A stretch of 35,628 nt of DNA from Candidatus Magasanikbacteria bacterium CG_4_10_14_0_2_um_filter_33_14 (GTDB lineage: Bacteria; Patescibacteriota; Patescibacteriia; Magasanikbacterales; UBA922), in assembly GCA_002793035.1 (NCBI GenBank), contig PFPL01000048.1:428-36055 (forward strand), written 5' to 3'. Within the stretch, counting starts at the first letter, position 1; each line of letters starts with the position of its first letter. A program made the position numbers and the translations under genes. Positions 8,008 through 16,553 of the stretch are shown piece by piece. A model generated the notes under the pieces. The model made no database searches and had not been told where the DNA came from. It worked only from the letters and a program-made list of their open reading frames with translations.

Positions 8008-10809
8008 ATGAAATTTTTATCTCGTTACAAATTACTTGTTTATTCTCTGTTGGCTATTTTTATATGTTCTGGTTTGGCTACAATTTTGGTTTATACCTTT
8101 ATCAAAGGTAACTTGTATAAGACGGAAATAAATAGTTATAAAGATGCCGTTTTTGTTAAATCCGAAGAAATTAGAGTTACTTTAAATAGTGCAAACTATG
8201 TTGTTGAATCATTGTCTGAAGATTTATTTTTAAAAAATTATCTTTTAAATTCGGAAAAAGATTTACAGAATACTGGTATTTTAAAAAATTTATCTTTGCA
8301 TAATATTGCAGGTGTTTTTTCAGCTATTTATTTAATGGATATAGAAGGTAACACTTTAGTATCTACGGATGCTTCTTTTGTTGGTAAAAACTATGCTTTT
8401 AGAGATTATTTTGTAGATGCCAAAGAAAAGGGAAGGGGTTTCGATGTTGTTGTTGGTGTGACCAGTCAAGAATTGGGATATTATTTTGCTTCGCGTATTG
8501 ATGATAGTGAAGGAAAACCTCTTGGTGTTGTTGTAACAAAATTGAAACCTGAAATAATAGGAGACAAAATGGATTTTTTGAAAAAGGATCAAAATACAGT
8601 TGTGATGTTAGCTGACAGATATAGTGTAATTGTATACTCAAATAAATTAGAAAAATTATATAATAGTTTTTTTGTCTTGAATGATACACAAAAAGATAAT
8701 ATTGTTGATTCTAAAAGATTTTTAGATAAAAATATATTAGGAATGACTAGTTTTCTTTTTAGTGATTTTGTCAAAAGTAACTCGGCTGATGTTAATTTAT
8801 TGTCTCAACATGGAAGTAATTTTTATTATAAAAAAATCGGGGATTATAATTTGTTCTTATTTATAGAGGAATCTATAGAAAATCAGTTAGCAACAGTTTT
8901 GAATATTTCTTATAAATCTGTTTTGATTATATCTTTTTTTGCTTTATTAGCATCTCTCATCATTTTTTTACTTATTAGAAATTATTTAAAACCTATTGAT
9001 CTTTTGTATAATGCGGCCCTAACTGTTAGTAGGGGACACTATGATTATAGTATTGACTATACTAGTCATTTTGTGGAAATGCAAGAATTATTATTGGCTT
9101 TTAATATGATGGCTGGTAGTGTTAAAAAATCACATGAAGATGTTGAAAATAAAGTTAAAGAACAAACTCAAAAGATAATTGAAAAGCAGGTGTTTTTGGA
9201 AGAACAGAAAAAAGCTTTGATGAATGTATTGGAAGATGTTCAGGAAGAAAAAGAAAAGAGTGATGTATTAACCAAAGAATTAGAAAAATTTAAATTTGCA
9301 GTTGACAATGCTTCTGATCATATTGTTATTACTGATCCTGAAGGAGTTTTGTTGTTTGCTAATAAAGCCGTAAATAAAATTACAGGTTATCAAGAAAAAG
9401 AAGTCATAGGTACAAAAGCTGGTAAAATATGGGGAGGTTTGATGGATAATAATTTTTATAAAAAACTTTGGAAGACTATCAAAAAAGATAAAAAAGTTTT
9501 TTCTGGAGAAATTTTTAATAAAAGAAAAAACGGTGAGGAGTATCCTGCTGAAGTAAGTATTACCCCTTTGTTAGATGATAAAAAACAAGTAAAATTTTTT
9601 TTGGGTATCGAAAGAGATATTACTAATCGTAAAAACGATGAAAAAAGGTTACGTTTAGTTTTAGATAACTTGAAAGAACAAGATTATAAATTAGCGGAGG
9701 AAAAAGCTAAGTATGAAGCTTTATTGGCAAGTATTAGTAGTGGAATTATTGTAACAGATGAAAAAGGTGAAATAATTTTGGTTAATAAAGCTACTGAAGA
9801 CATGTTGGGAAAAAGTTCAGAAGAAATGAAAAAGAAACAAATTTATAAAATTTTACCTGCTTTTGATAGTAAAGGTAAAATTATTGATAAAAAAATGCGT
9901 CCAATTTATAAAGCATTGTCTACTGGTGAAAGACAAACTTCTCTTTTGGGAGAAAATTATTATTACAAACATGGTGATGATACTTTATTTCCTGTTGGGG
10001 TTATGGTTAGTCCTTTCATTTGGATGGAGAAAACTATTGGTAGTATTATAGTTTTTAGAGACATATCTTATGAACAAAGTATTGATAAAGCTAAGACAGA
10101 GTTTGTTTCTTTAGCTTCTCATCAACTTCGTACGCCTTTGTCGACTATCAATTGGTATGTAGAAATGCTTTTAGATGAAGATGCTGGTGTTTTGAATGAT
10201 GAACAAAAAGCTTATTTACAGGAAGTTGAAACAGGAAATAAACGTATGGTTGATTTAGTGAACTCACTTTTAAATGTCTCTCGTATAGAATTAGGTACAT
10301 TTGCTGTTGATCCTGAAAAAATTGATATTAGAGACATTGCTGATAGTGTTTTAAAAGAATTAAAACCTCAAATAATAGAAAAGAAAATGAAAGTTAATAA
10401 AAGATATAGTATAGATATTAAGAAAATTAATCTAGATCCTAAGCTTATTCGTATGGTAATTCAAAATTTACTTACCAATGCTATAAAATATACTCCAGAA
10501 AAAGGAAATATAAAAATCAATATTAAAAAAGATAAGAAAGAAATCTTAGTTAGTGTTGAGGATAATGGTTATGGTATCCCTAAAAAACAACAAGACAGTA
10601 TCTTTACCAAGATGTTTAGAGCTGATAATGTCAAACTTAGAGATACTACAGGTACCGGGTTGGGTTTGTATTTAGTTAAGTCTATTATTGAGCAATCTAC
10701 TGGTGGTAAAGTTTGGTTTGTTTCAAAAGAAAATAAGGGTACTACTTTTTATTTTACAATACCTCTTAAGGGTATGGTCAAAAAAGAAGGAAGTAAAGCC
10801 TTGACATAA
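8008..10809 (+). CDS. Membrane-bound sensor histidine kinase (extracellular sensor, HAMP-like linker, two PAS domains, HisKA, HATPase_c)
   Basis: Phosphoacceptor motif FVSLASHQLRTPLSTINWYVEML, N-box LIRMVIQNLLTNAIKYTPEKG, G boxes VEDNGYGIP and GTGLGLYLVKSIIE. PAS motifs HIVITDPEGVLLFANKAVNKITGY and GIIVTDEKGEIILVNKATEDMLG. Confidence 0.95.
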   Translation: MKFLSRYKLLVYSLLAIFICSGLATILVYTFIKGNLYKTEINSYKDAVFVKSEEIRVTLNSANYVVESLSEDLFLKNYLLNSEKDLQNTGILKNLSLHNIAGVFSAIYLMDIEGNTLVSTDASFVGKNYAFRDYFVDAKEKGRGFDVVVGVTSQELGYYFASRIDDSEGKPLGVVVTKLKPEIIGDKMDFLKKDQNTVVMLADRYSVIVYSNKLEKLYNSFFVLNDTQKDNIVDSKRFLDKNILGMTSFLFSDFVKSNSADVNLLSQHGSNFYYKKIGDYNLFLFIEESIENQLATVLNISYKSVLIISFFALLASLIIFLLIRNYLKPIDLLYNAALTVSRGHYDYSIDYTSHFVEMQELLLAFNMMAGSVKKSHEDVENKVKEQTQKIIEKQVFLEEQKKALMNVLEDVQEEKEKSDVLTKELEKFKFAVDNASDHIVITDPEGVLLFANKAVNKITGYQEKEVIGTKAGKIWGGLMDNNFYKKLWKTIKKDKKVFSGEIFNKRKNGEEYPAEVSITPLLDDKKQVKFFLGIERDITNRKNDEKRLRLVLDNLKEQDYKLAEEKAKYEALLASISSGIIVTDEKGEIILVNKATEDMLGKSSEEMKKKQIYKILPAFDSKGKIIDKKMRPIYKALSTGERQTSLLGENYYYKHGDDTLFPVGVMVSPFIWMEKTIGSIIVFRDISYEQSIDKAKTEFVSLASHQLRTPLSTINWYVEMLLDEDAGVLNDEQKAYLQEVETGNKRMVDLVNSLLNVSRIELGTFAVDPEKIDIRDIADSVLKELKPQIIEKKMKVNKRYSIDIKKINLDPKLIRMVIQNLLTNAIKYTPEKGNIKINIKKDKKEILVSVEDNGYGIPKKQQDSIFTKMFRADNVKLRDTTGTGLGLYLVKSIIEQSTGGKVWFVSKENKGTTFYFTIPLKGMVKKEGSKALT

Positions 10810-10833
10810 AAGGTCTAATTAAAATTTGTCTTT

Positions 10834-10864
10834 AAAAACAAAGCATTTGAAATGCTTTGTTTTT
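10834..10864 (+). terminator. Rho-independent terminator
   Basis: AAAAACAAAGCATT-tgaa-ATGCTTTGTTTTTT 25 bp after the histidine kinase stop. Confidence 0.8.
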
Positions 10865-10895
10865 TATTTATCAACTTTTTACTTATGAGGAAATA

Positions 10896-10904
10896 TGCTA
10901 TAAT
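10896..10904 (+). promoter_or_regulatory. Extended -10 promoter element TGcTATAAT upstream of the DUF4012 gene
   Basis: TATGCTATAAT 31 bp before the ATG at 10935, just after a terminator. No convincing -35. Confidence 0.5.
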
Positions 10905-10934
10905 TATATTGATAAATAGTTTGTTTTTTGCTAA

Positions 10935-13544
10935 ATGTCCAATAAAAAAAATATAAAGAAAAAAATAAGAAAACCGCCACGAAAATGTACAATTTGTGCC
11001 AAAATAGGGCATAATACACGTACTTGTCCAACGGTTCAAAAAATAGAAAAAACTTCATCTAAATTAGAAAAAAAAGATGGAGCATCTTTTGTTATTATCA
11101 AAGTTGGACATGAAGCAGATAAATCTCCTTTCGTATTAGATATCTCTACAAAAAATAGGGATAATAATTTGGAAAAGGTCGATGTATACAAGGATGATAA
11201 AAAATATATAAATGAACATAGAAATGTAGTTAGTTTTGCTGATATCATAACAAAAACTAATAATAAAAAAGTAAGTGAATTTACAAAATTAGATGACTCT
11301 AGTCTACAAACAAATAAGTTTACAAAAAAAGAAAAGACTAAACAACAAAAGGATTTTATCGCTACTAAGTTCAAAGTAAATAAAAATAATAGACTTCTAC
11401 CAAAAATTAATTTATTTAAAATTTTTGTAAAAAACCTTAAAAGATTGTTTAATTTTATTGGTAAAGTATTTACTTCATTTTTTTCAAATATAGCATTAAT
11501 TTTTTCTAAATTTTTCAATAGCTTTAGTTTAAAAAGGTTTACACTTAGTTTCGTTGTTTTGACAATACTCATTACTATTCCTTTGCCTGCTTTAGGCTAT
11601 TATAAAAAAATAAAATCTGATACCGCTGATATCTTACAAAAGAGTACTGATGCTTTTCTGGCATTACAATCTTCTACCGTTTCTGCTTTTAGCAATAATC
11701 TTGTTCAAGCTGAGAGTGATTTGAATTCAGCTTTGAATTCTTTTGGTAATGCTGAAGAAGTTATTGATAGAGAATACAAAGCTATGGTTTATGTAGCCAA
11801 ACTTTTACCTATTATTGGTGACAAAGTGAAAAGCCGACAAAAATTATTGTTAGCTGGTCATGAATTAGCTTTGGGTAATACTTACTTGGTAAAAGGAATC
11901 GATGAAGCTACTCAAGAAATGAGTGATAAAAATATGGTAGAACGTTTGACTATATTACAACAACATTTACGTGGTGCTCTAGATTCTTATGAGACCGCTT
12001 TGGTAGAAATAGATGAAGTAGATATCAAGTCTGTACCTGTTGATTATCAGCAGTCTTTTAGTGATTTTAAAATGTTGTTTGCCGGGTTTGTGGAAGATAT
12101 GAAAGATTTGGATAAAGTAATACAAAGTGTACAGCTTGTTATGGGTGGAGATGGTTTCAAACGTTATTTAATTGTGTTTCAAAATAATTTTGAAATGAGA
12201 CCTACTGGTGGTTTTATTGGTAGTTATGCTGTAGTTGATGTACAAAGTGGGAAAATATTGAATATTGAAGTACCTCCAAAAGGTAGTTATGATTTTCAAG
12301 GTCAACTTGATGTATATGAAAAACCACCATTACCTTTACAGTTGATAAATAAACGTTGGGAATTTCAAGATTCCAATTGGTTTCCTGATTTTGAGACTTC
12401 TGCAAAAAAAATGTCATGGTTTTTTGAACATGGTAAGAAAGTAAGTGTAGATGGTGTAATTGCCATTAATTCTTCTGTATTGTCTAGATTATTGAAAGTA
12501 GTTGGTCCTATTGAAAATGATAATTATGCTCTTTTGCTTGAGTCAGAAAATGCTTTGGAGAATTTGGAAAAGGAAATAAGAAATTATGATAACTATGAAG
12601 AAAATAATCCAAAAGAAGTATTATCACAAGTATTGGATCAGATTTTAGAAAGTTTACAAAATATTAATCCTAATAAATTGGTTTCTTTGGTAAAAGAAAT
12701 GCACGAAGCTTTGTCACAAAAAGAAATACAATTATATTTCAATGATTCGTATGTTCAAAATGCTGTGAAAGAATATGGTTGGACTGGTGAAATTTTAGCT
12801 ACCAAAGACAATCAAGATTATTTGATGGTGGTAAATGCGAATATTGGTGGTGAAAAGAGTGATTTTAATATCAGACAAACTATAGAACACCAAGCTGTCG
12901 TGTCTGAAGATGGAAGTGTGATAGATACTGTGGTTGTTACTAGGAAACATCTGGGTCAAAGTGGTGAAAAATATTTTGATGATCCAAATATAAATTATTT
13001 ACGTGTTTATGTACCAGAAGGTTCGGAATTATTGGATGCTGGAGGTTTTGTTTATCCAGATGAAGCTTCTTTTCAAGTTCCACCAAAGTGGTATGAAGAT
13101 GATGTTGATTTGGAAAATATTGAAAAAGAAGAATCAATTCATCTTACAACAGGAACTAGAGTTAATAAAGAATTTGATAAAACATCATTTGGTAATTGGA
13201 TTGTGACTAAGTCAGGAGAAGAGTCAAAAGTTTATTTTGTTTACAAATTACCATTTTCTGTTTTTGAAAAAACAATAGAACACGTAAATAAAAGTAAATT
13301 TAATTTTAACAGTATTTTAGGTATTGAAGATAAAACAAAAAGTCTTTCTAGATATAGTGTACTTTTGCAGAAACAGTCTGGTATGGATAGCAAAGTTTTT
13401 AATACTATAATTTATCCAGATGTTTGGTCGCCTATTTGGAAAGAGGGTAGTGAAGATTGGCAATTGTCTAGTAATGGTGCTTCTATCGAAGAAAATTTTG
13501 ATAATGACAAAATATTTGGTATAGTAATGGAAGAGAAAAATTAA
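10935..13544 (+). CDS. DUF4012 family membrane protein with N-terminal CCHC zinc-knuckle-like motif
   Basis: Motifs recognised as DUF4012-like: YLIVFQNNFEMRPTGGFIGSYAVVDVQSGKI, SVDGVIAINSSVLSRLLKVVGPI, KEIQLYFNDSYVQNAVKEYGWTGE. TM at FTLSFVVLTILITIPLPALGYY. N-terminal CTICAKIGHNTRTC. Confidence 0.85.
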   Translation: MSNKKNIKKKIRKPPRKCTICAKIGHNTRTCPTVQKIEKTSSKLEKKDGASFVIIKVGHEADKSPFVLDISTKNRDNNLEKVDVYKDDKKYINEHRNVVSFADIITKTNNKKVSEFTKLDDSSLQTNKFTKKEKTKQQKDFIATKFKVNKNNRLLPKINLFKIFVKNLKRLFNFIGKVFTSFFSNIALIFSKFFNSFSLKRFTLSFVVLTILITIPLPALGYYKKIKSDTADILQKSTDAFLALQSSTVSAFSNNLVQAESDLNSALNSFGNAEEVIDREYKAMVYVAKLLPIIGDKVKSRQKLLLAGHELALGNTYLVKGIDEATQEMSDKNMVERLTILQQHLRGALDSYETALVEIDEVDIKSVPVDYQQSFSDFKMLFAGFVEDMKDLDKVIQSVQLVMGGDGFKRYLIVFQNNFEMRPTGGFIGSYAVVDVQSGKILNIEVPPKGSYDFQGQLDVYEKPPLPLQLINKRWEFQDSNWFPDFETSAKKMSWFFEHGKKVSVDGVIAINSSVLSRLLKVVGPIENDNYALLLESENALENLEKEIRNYDNYEENNPKEVLSQVLDQILESLQNINPNKLVSLVKEMHEALSQKEIQLYFNDSYVQNAVKEYGWTGEILATKDNQDYLMVVNANIGGEKSDFNIRQTIEHQAVVSEDGSVIDTVVVTRKHLGQSGEKYFDDPNINYLRVYVPEGSELLDAGGFVYPDEASFQVPPKWYEDDVDLENIEKEESIHLTTGTRVNKEFDKTSFGNWIVTKSGEESKVYFVYKLPFSVFEKTIEHVNKSKFNFNSILGIEDKTKSLSRYSVLLQKQSGMDSKVFNTIIYPDVWSPIWKEGSEDWQLSSNGASIEENFDNDKIFGIVMEEKN

Positions 13545-13572
13545 ATTATCTATTTTTAAAAATATTTTTTGT

Positions 13573-15663
13573 ATGCCTGCTCAAGAAAAAAAACTTAACA
13601 AAAAGACGGCGAAAAGTAAAAGAAAGAAAACTAAATCTAAGAAAAATACTTCTCATAAAAAAAAGGAAGAAGTTTTGATAGAAAAAGAAGAAAAACTGGA
13701 AAAAGAAATTGAAAAAAATATTGAGCTTTTAGAAAAAGAAAGTAAGGATGTTGTCTCTGAAGAACAGAAAATTGTAACAATCGTGGAAAAAGAAAATGAT
13801 ATAGAAAAAGAAGAAGAACATGTTTTTGTTAAAAAAGATTTGCCAGAGGAAGAACATAGCGTTGACACCCAAAACAATGATGTTGTTTCTAGTAATGAAA
13901 TAAGTCAAAAATTAACTGAAATTTATGAAGATGATGCTGGTGACATGCCTGATATGCATCAATTTCAAAAAAGTAAGAGAAGTGGCTTTTTGCGTGCTTT
14001 CTTTATTTTGATTTTTTCTTTTATCTTTTTTGCAGCTGTGGCTTGGATTGGCTTTTTTGTGATTCAACCAGGTAACAAATTTTCAGAAGAAGATGTTATT
14101 TTGACCATGTCTGGTAATGAGGATTTTGTTTCTGGAGAGGAAAATGTTTATAGGATTAGGTACAAAAATTCTCAAAATGTAGCTTTGCATAATGTGAATA
14201 TTGAAGTTAGGTATCCAAAAGGTTTCGTTTTTTCTTCTAGTACTAGAGATACCATAGATGATAATCACGATAGTTGGAATTTGGGAGAATTAGTTGCAAA
14301 CAGTAGTGGATATATCGATGTTGTTGGTAAGGTGTATGGCAATTTAAATGATGAACAATCTTTTCGTATTTTTTTGAATTATACCCCAGATAATTTTAGT
14401 TCTCTTTTTCAAAAAGTAACTAGTCTGAGTATCAAGAATAGTGAAAATTTGGTAAATATTGATGTGGTTTTACCAGAACAAATTGTTGCTGGTTTAGATA
14501 CTCCTGTAAAAATAGTGGTTTCACCAAATAGTGATGTGGTGCTTGAAAATGTAACAGTTAAGTGTGAGTCTGAATCTTTTTCATTTAAGTCGAGCGATCC
14601 AAAAATAGTTGATGGTAAAAAATGTGAATGGTTTTTCCCAAAGTTAGAAGCTTCTCAAGAAATTAATATTTCAGGATTTTTTTCAGAAGTAAAAGAAAGT
14701 AGTTCTTTCAAAGTTTCAGTTAGTAACTGGGACAATATAGATATGACGGGGAATAGTTATGTTTTGGCTGATATTGAAAAAGAAATAACTCTTTCTAATA
14801 TTGATACAGTTTATAATTTGGTAATCAATGGTAGTGCCAGCTCTTTTGATATGCAACCAGGAGATACTATTAATGCTACTGTTCTTTTAAAGAACAATGG
14901 AGAATCAGTATTGAAAAATGCTAAATTAAAACTTATTTTAGATGCTCCTGCATATAAAGATAGAAGTATTTTGGATTGGAGTGCTCTGGATATGATTGAT
15001 TTAGATGGTGATATCGTGGGACAAAAGATTTCAGATAGTGTGAGAAGGGGAACTATTACTTGGGATAAACGTTATATTGAAGGTCTCTCTGAAATTTCAC
15101 CTGGAGATGAAGTTAGAATAGATATTAGTCTTCCTATAAAGGATTCATCGGGTATAAATTTGGCAGATTATGTCGCACATGTTATAAATGCATCTAGTCA
15201 GCTTAGTTATGAAATAAATGGAAAAGAGGAAACTTTGGGTAGTAATAAACTTGATATTAAACTTATTTCTGATTTGAAAATGGCTACTGAAGATAATATA
15301 GACAAGGATGTTGAAGGAAATACAGTTCATAAAATAACATGGCTCTTAACTAATTCTTATCATGATTTGAAAAATATCGAGATCAGTGCTGATTTATATG
15401 GTGATATTTCTTTAGAAGAAGAAAATATTGTAGTACCTGCTGGGACCATTACTTATGATAAAGAACAAAAAAAATTGAACTGGCAGATAGAGCAAATGCC
15501 TACAAGTGTGGATATTTTGGCAGCTCAATTTGAAATAACTATTTTGGCGGATAATCCAAGTCAAAATAATCTTACTTCAAAACCCGTAGTTAAAGCTTTT
15601 GATGATACTTTACAAGAAAAAATACAGGTATTTGGTAAAGATATTTTATTAAATAATAACTAA
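13573..15663 (+). CDS. Membrane-anchored protein with Lys/Glu-rich cytoplasmic N-terminus and extracellular DUF11/Ig-like domains
   Basis: Highly charged first ~135 aa, TM FLRAFFILIFSFIFFAAVAWIGFFVI. DUF11-like pattern YRIRYKNSQNVALHNVNIEVRYPKGFVF and NATVLLKNNGESVLKNAKLKLILD. Confidence 0.6.
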   Translation: MPAQEKKLNKKTAKSKRKKTKSKKNTSHKKKEEVLIEKEEKLEKEIEKNIELLEKESKDVVSEEQKIVTIVEKENDIEKEEEHVFVKKDLPEEEHSVDTQNNDVVSSNEISQKLTEIYEDDAGDMPDMHQFQKSKRSGFLRAFFILIFSFIFFAAVAWIGFFVIQPGNKFSEEDVILTMSGNEDFVSGEENVYRIRYKNSQNVALHNVNIEVRYPKGFVFSSSTRDTIDDNHDSWNLGELVANSSGYIDVVGKVYGNLNDEQSFRIFLNYTPDNFSSLFQKVTSLSIKNSENLVNIDVVLPEQIVAGLDTPVKIVVSPNSDVVLENVTVKCESESFSFKSSDPKIVDGKKCEWFFPKLEASQEINISGFFSEVKESSSFKVSVSNWDNIDMTGNSYVLADIEKEITLSNIDTVYNLVINGSASSFDMQPGDTINATVLLKNNGESVLKNAKLKLILDAPAYKDRSILDWSALDMIDLDGDIVGQKISDSVRRGTITWDKRYIEGLSEISPGDEVRIDISLPIKDSSGINLADYVAHVINASSQLSYEINGKEETLGSNKLDIKLISDLKMATEDNIDKDVEGNTVHKITWLLTNSYHDLKNIEISADLYGDISLEEENIVVPAGTITYDKEQKKLNWQIEQMPTSVDILAAQFEITILADNPSQNNLTSKPVVKAFDDTLQEKIQVFGKDILLNNN

Positions 15664-15668
15664 ATTAT

Positions 15669-16049
15669 ATGAGTTTAGGAAAAGTTCTCGTGGTAGAAGA
15701 TGAAAGATCTTTGTCAGAAGCATTAGTTAGAAAATTTACACATGAAGGGTTTGACGTGATGGTAGAGAATAATGGTGAAGATGGACTTTCTACTGCTTTA
15801 CGTGAAAAACCTGATATTATCTTATTAGATTTGAAAATGCCGAAATTAGATGGTATGACTGCTTTACAGCATTTACGTAAAGATACATTATATGGTAAAG
15901 ATGCTAAAGTTATTATACTGACCAATTCTTATGATGTAGACAAAATAGGTGAAGCTACTAATTTGGGCGTATTTGATTATTTTATTAAGTCTGATTCTCC
16001 TATTAGTGAAATTGTAACCAAAGTAAAAGACAGACTTGGTTTGAAATAA
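15669..16049 (+). CDS. Single-domain response regulator (CheY-like receiver)
   Basis: KVLVVEDERSLSEAL, phosphoacceptor DIILLDLKMPKLDGM, VIILTNS and conserved K in DYFIKSD. Confidence 0.93.
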   Translation: MSLGKVLVVEDERSLSEALVRKFTHEGFDVMVENNGEDGLSTALREKPDIILLDLKMPKLDGMTALQHLRKDTLYGKDAKVIILTNSYDVDKIGEATNLGVFDYFIKSDSPISEIVTKVKDRLGLK

Positions 16050-16060
16050 TTTTTAAAATT

Positions 16061-16094
16061 AAAAAATAGACTTTTTTTATAAGTCTATTTTTTT
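16061..16094 (+). terminator. Rho-independent terminator
   Basis: AAAAAATAGACTT-ttttat-AAGTCTATTTTTTT just after the response regulator stop; near-symmetric, so possibly bidirectional. Confidence 0.8.
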
Positions 16095-16107
16095 GTGCCT
16101 TCTACAG

Positions 16108-16124
16108 TCCCGACTTAGTCGAGA
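16108..16124. repeat. GC-rich mini-hairpin TCCCGAC-TTA-GTCGAGA
   Basis: 7-bp inverted repeat with one mismatch; near-identical to the hairpin at 16438..16453. Confidence 0.6.
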
Positions 16125-16157
16125 TAACAAATGGTTTTTTCCACCTGTATTTATTTG

Positions 16158-16229
16158 TGCTCCTGGAGGGAATCGAACCCCCGTCAACGGTTCCGAAGAC
16201 CATTGTGTTATCCGTTACACCACAGGAGC
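16158..16229 (-). tRNA. tRNA-Arg (anticodon TCG)
   Basis: Reverse complement GCTCCTGTGGTGTAACGGATAACACAATGGTCTTCGGAACCGTTGACGGGGGTTCGATTCCCTCCAGGAGCA folds as a cloverleaf: 7-bp acceptor, GGTTCGATTCC T-arm, anticodon loop CTTCGGA. 3' CCA not encoded. Confidence 0.92.
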
Positions 16230-16237
16230 TAAAAATA

Positions 16238-16308
16238 AAATTCCAAATTTCAATTTCCAAATTCTAATTATTTTTTTTGAATTTGTTACTTGTAATTTGG
16301 AATTTTTA
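16238..16308. repeat. Imperfect inverted repeat of AAATTCCAAATTTC-type low-complexity sequence
   Basis: Left arm AAATTCCAAATTTCAATTTCCAAATTC versus right arm GTTACTTGTAATTTGGAATTTTTA, filling the spacer between two tRNA genes. Confidence 0.6.
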
Positions 16309-16313
16309 TTAAG

Positions 16314-16386
16314 TGCCCCCAGCAGGATTCGAACCTGCGACCGTTTGCTTAAGAGGCAACTGCTCTACCGACTGAGCTATAAGGGC
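16314..16386 (-). tRNA. tRNA-Lys (anticodon CTT)
   Basis: Reverse complement GCCCTTATAGCTCAGTCGGTAGAGCAGTTGCCTCTTAAGCAAACGGTCGCAGGTTCGAATCCTGCTGGGGGCA; anticodon loop CTCTTAA. 3' CCA not encoded. Confidence 0.9.
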
Positions 16387-16412
16387 TTATTTAATTTTAT
16401 TTATAAAGATCT

Positions 16413-16476
16413 AGGCCCTGCGACCTTTTGTTTAAGATCCCGACGTGTCGGGACTACCTGACTGAGCTATAAGGGC
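16413..16476 (-). pseudogene. Degenerate tRNA-Lys copy interrupted by a TCCCGAC/GTCGGGA hairpin and lacking a T-arm
   Basis: Reverse complement GCCCTTATAGCTCAGTCAGGTAG-TCCCGACACGTCGGGA-TCTTAAACAAAAGGTCGCAGGGCC aligns to the adjacent tRNA-Lys on both sides of the hairpin. Confidence 0.75.
16438..16453. repeat. GC-rich mini-hairpin TCCCGAC-GT-GTCGGGA
   Basis: Perfect 7-bp inverted repeat with 2-nt spacer inside the tRNA-Lys relic. Confidence 0.75.
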
Positions 16477-16553
16477 GTGTGATAAAATTTTCAATTTACT
16501 AATTTTCAAATAATTCAGAAATAATCTAACTTTACAATTTTTTAATTTTTAAA

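Noticed and set aside
10986-11027. CCHC motif as evidence of a retroelement Gag-like gene
   Set aside because: The rest of the protein is DUF4012-like, with a TM helix and no reverse transcriptase, protease or integrase nearby.
16093-16461. 122-aa plus-strand ORF
   Set aside because: Runs across two tRNA genes and the tRNA relic on the opposite strand; a spurious translation (RIRTCDRLLKRQLLYRLSYKG is antisense tRNA).
16413-16476. Functional T-armless tRNA-Lys
   Set aside because: The anticodon stem 5' side is replaced by an unrelated hairpin; an inactive relic is simpler, although RNA evidence could change this.
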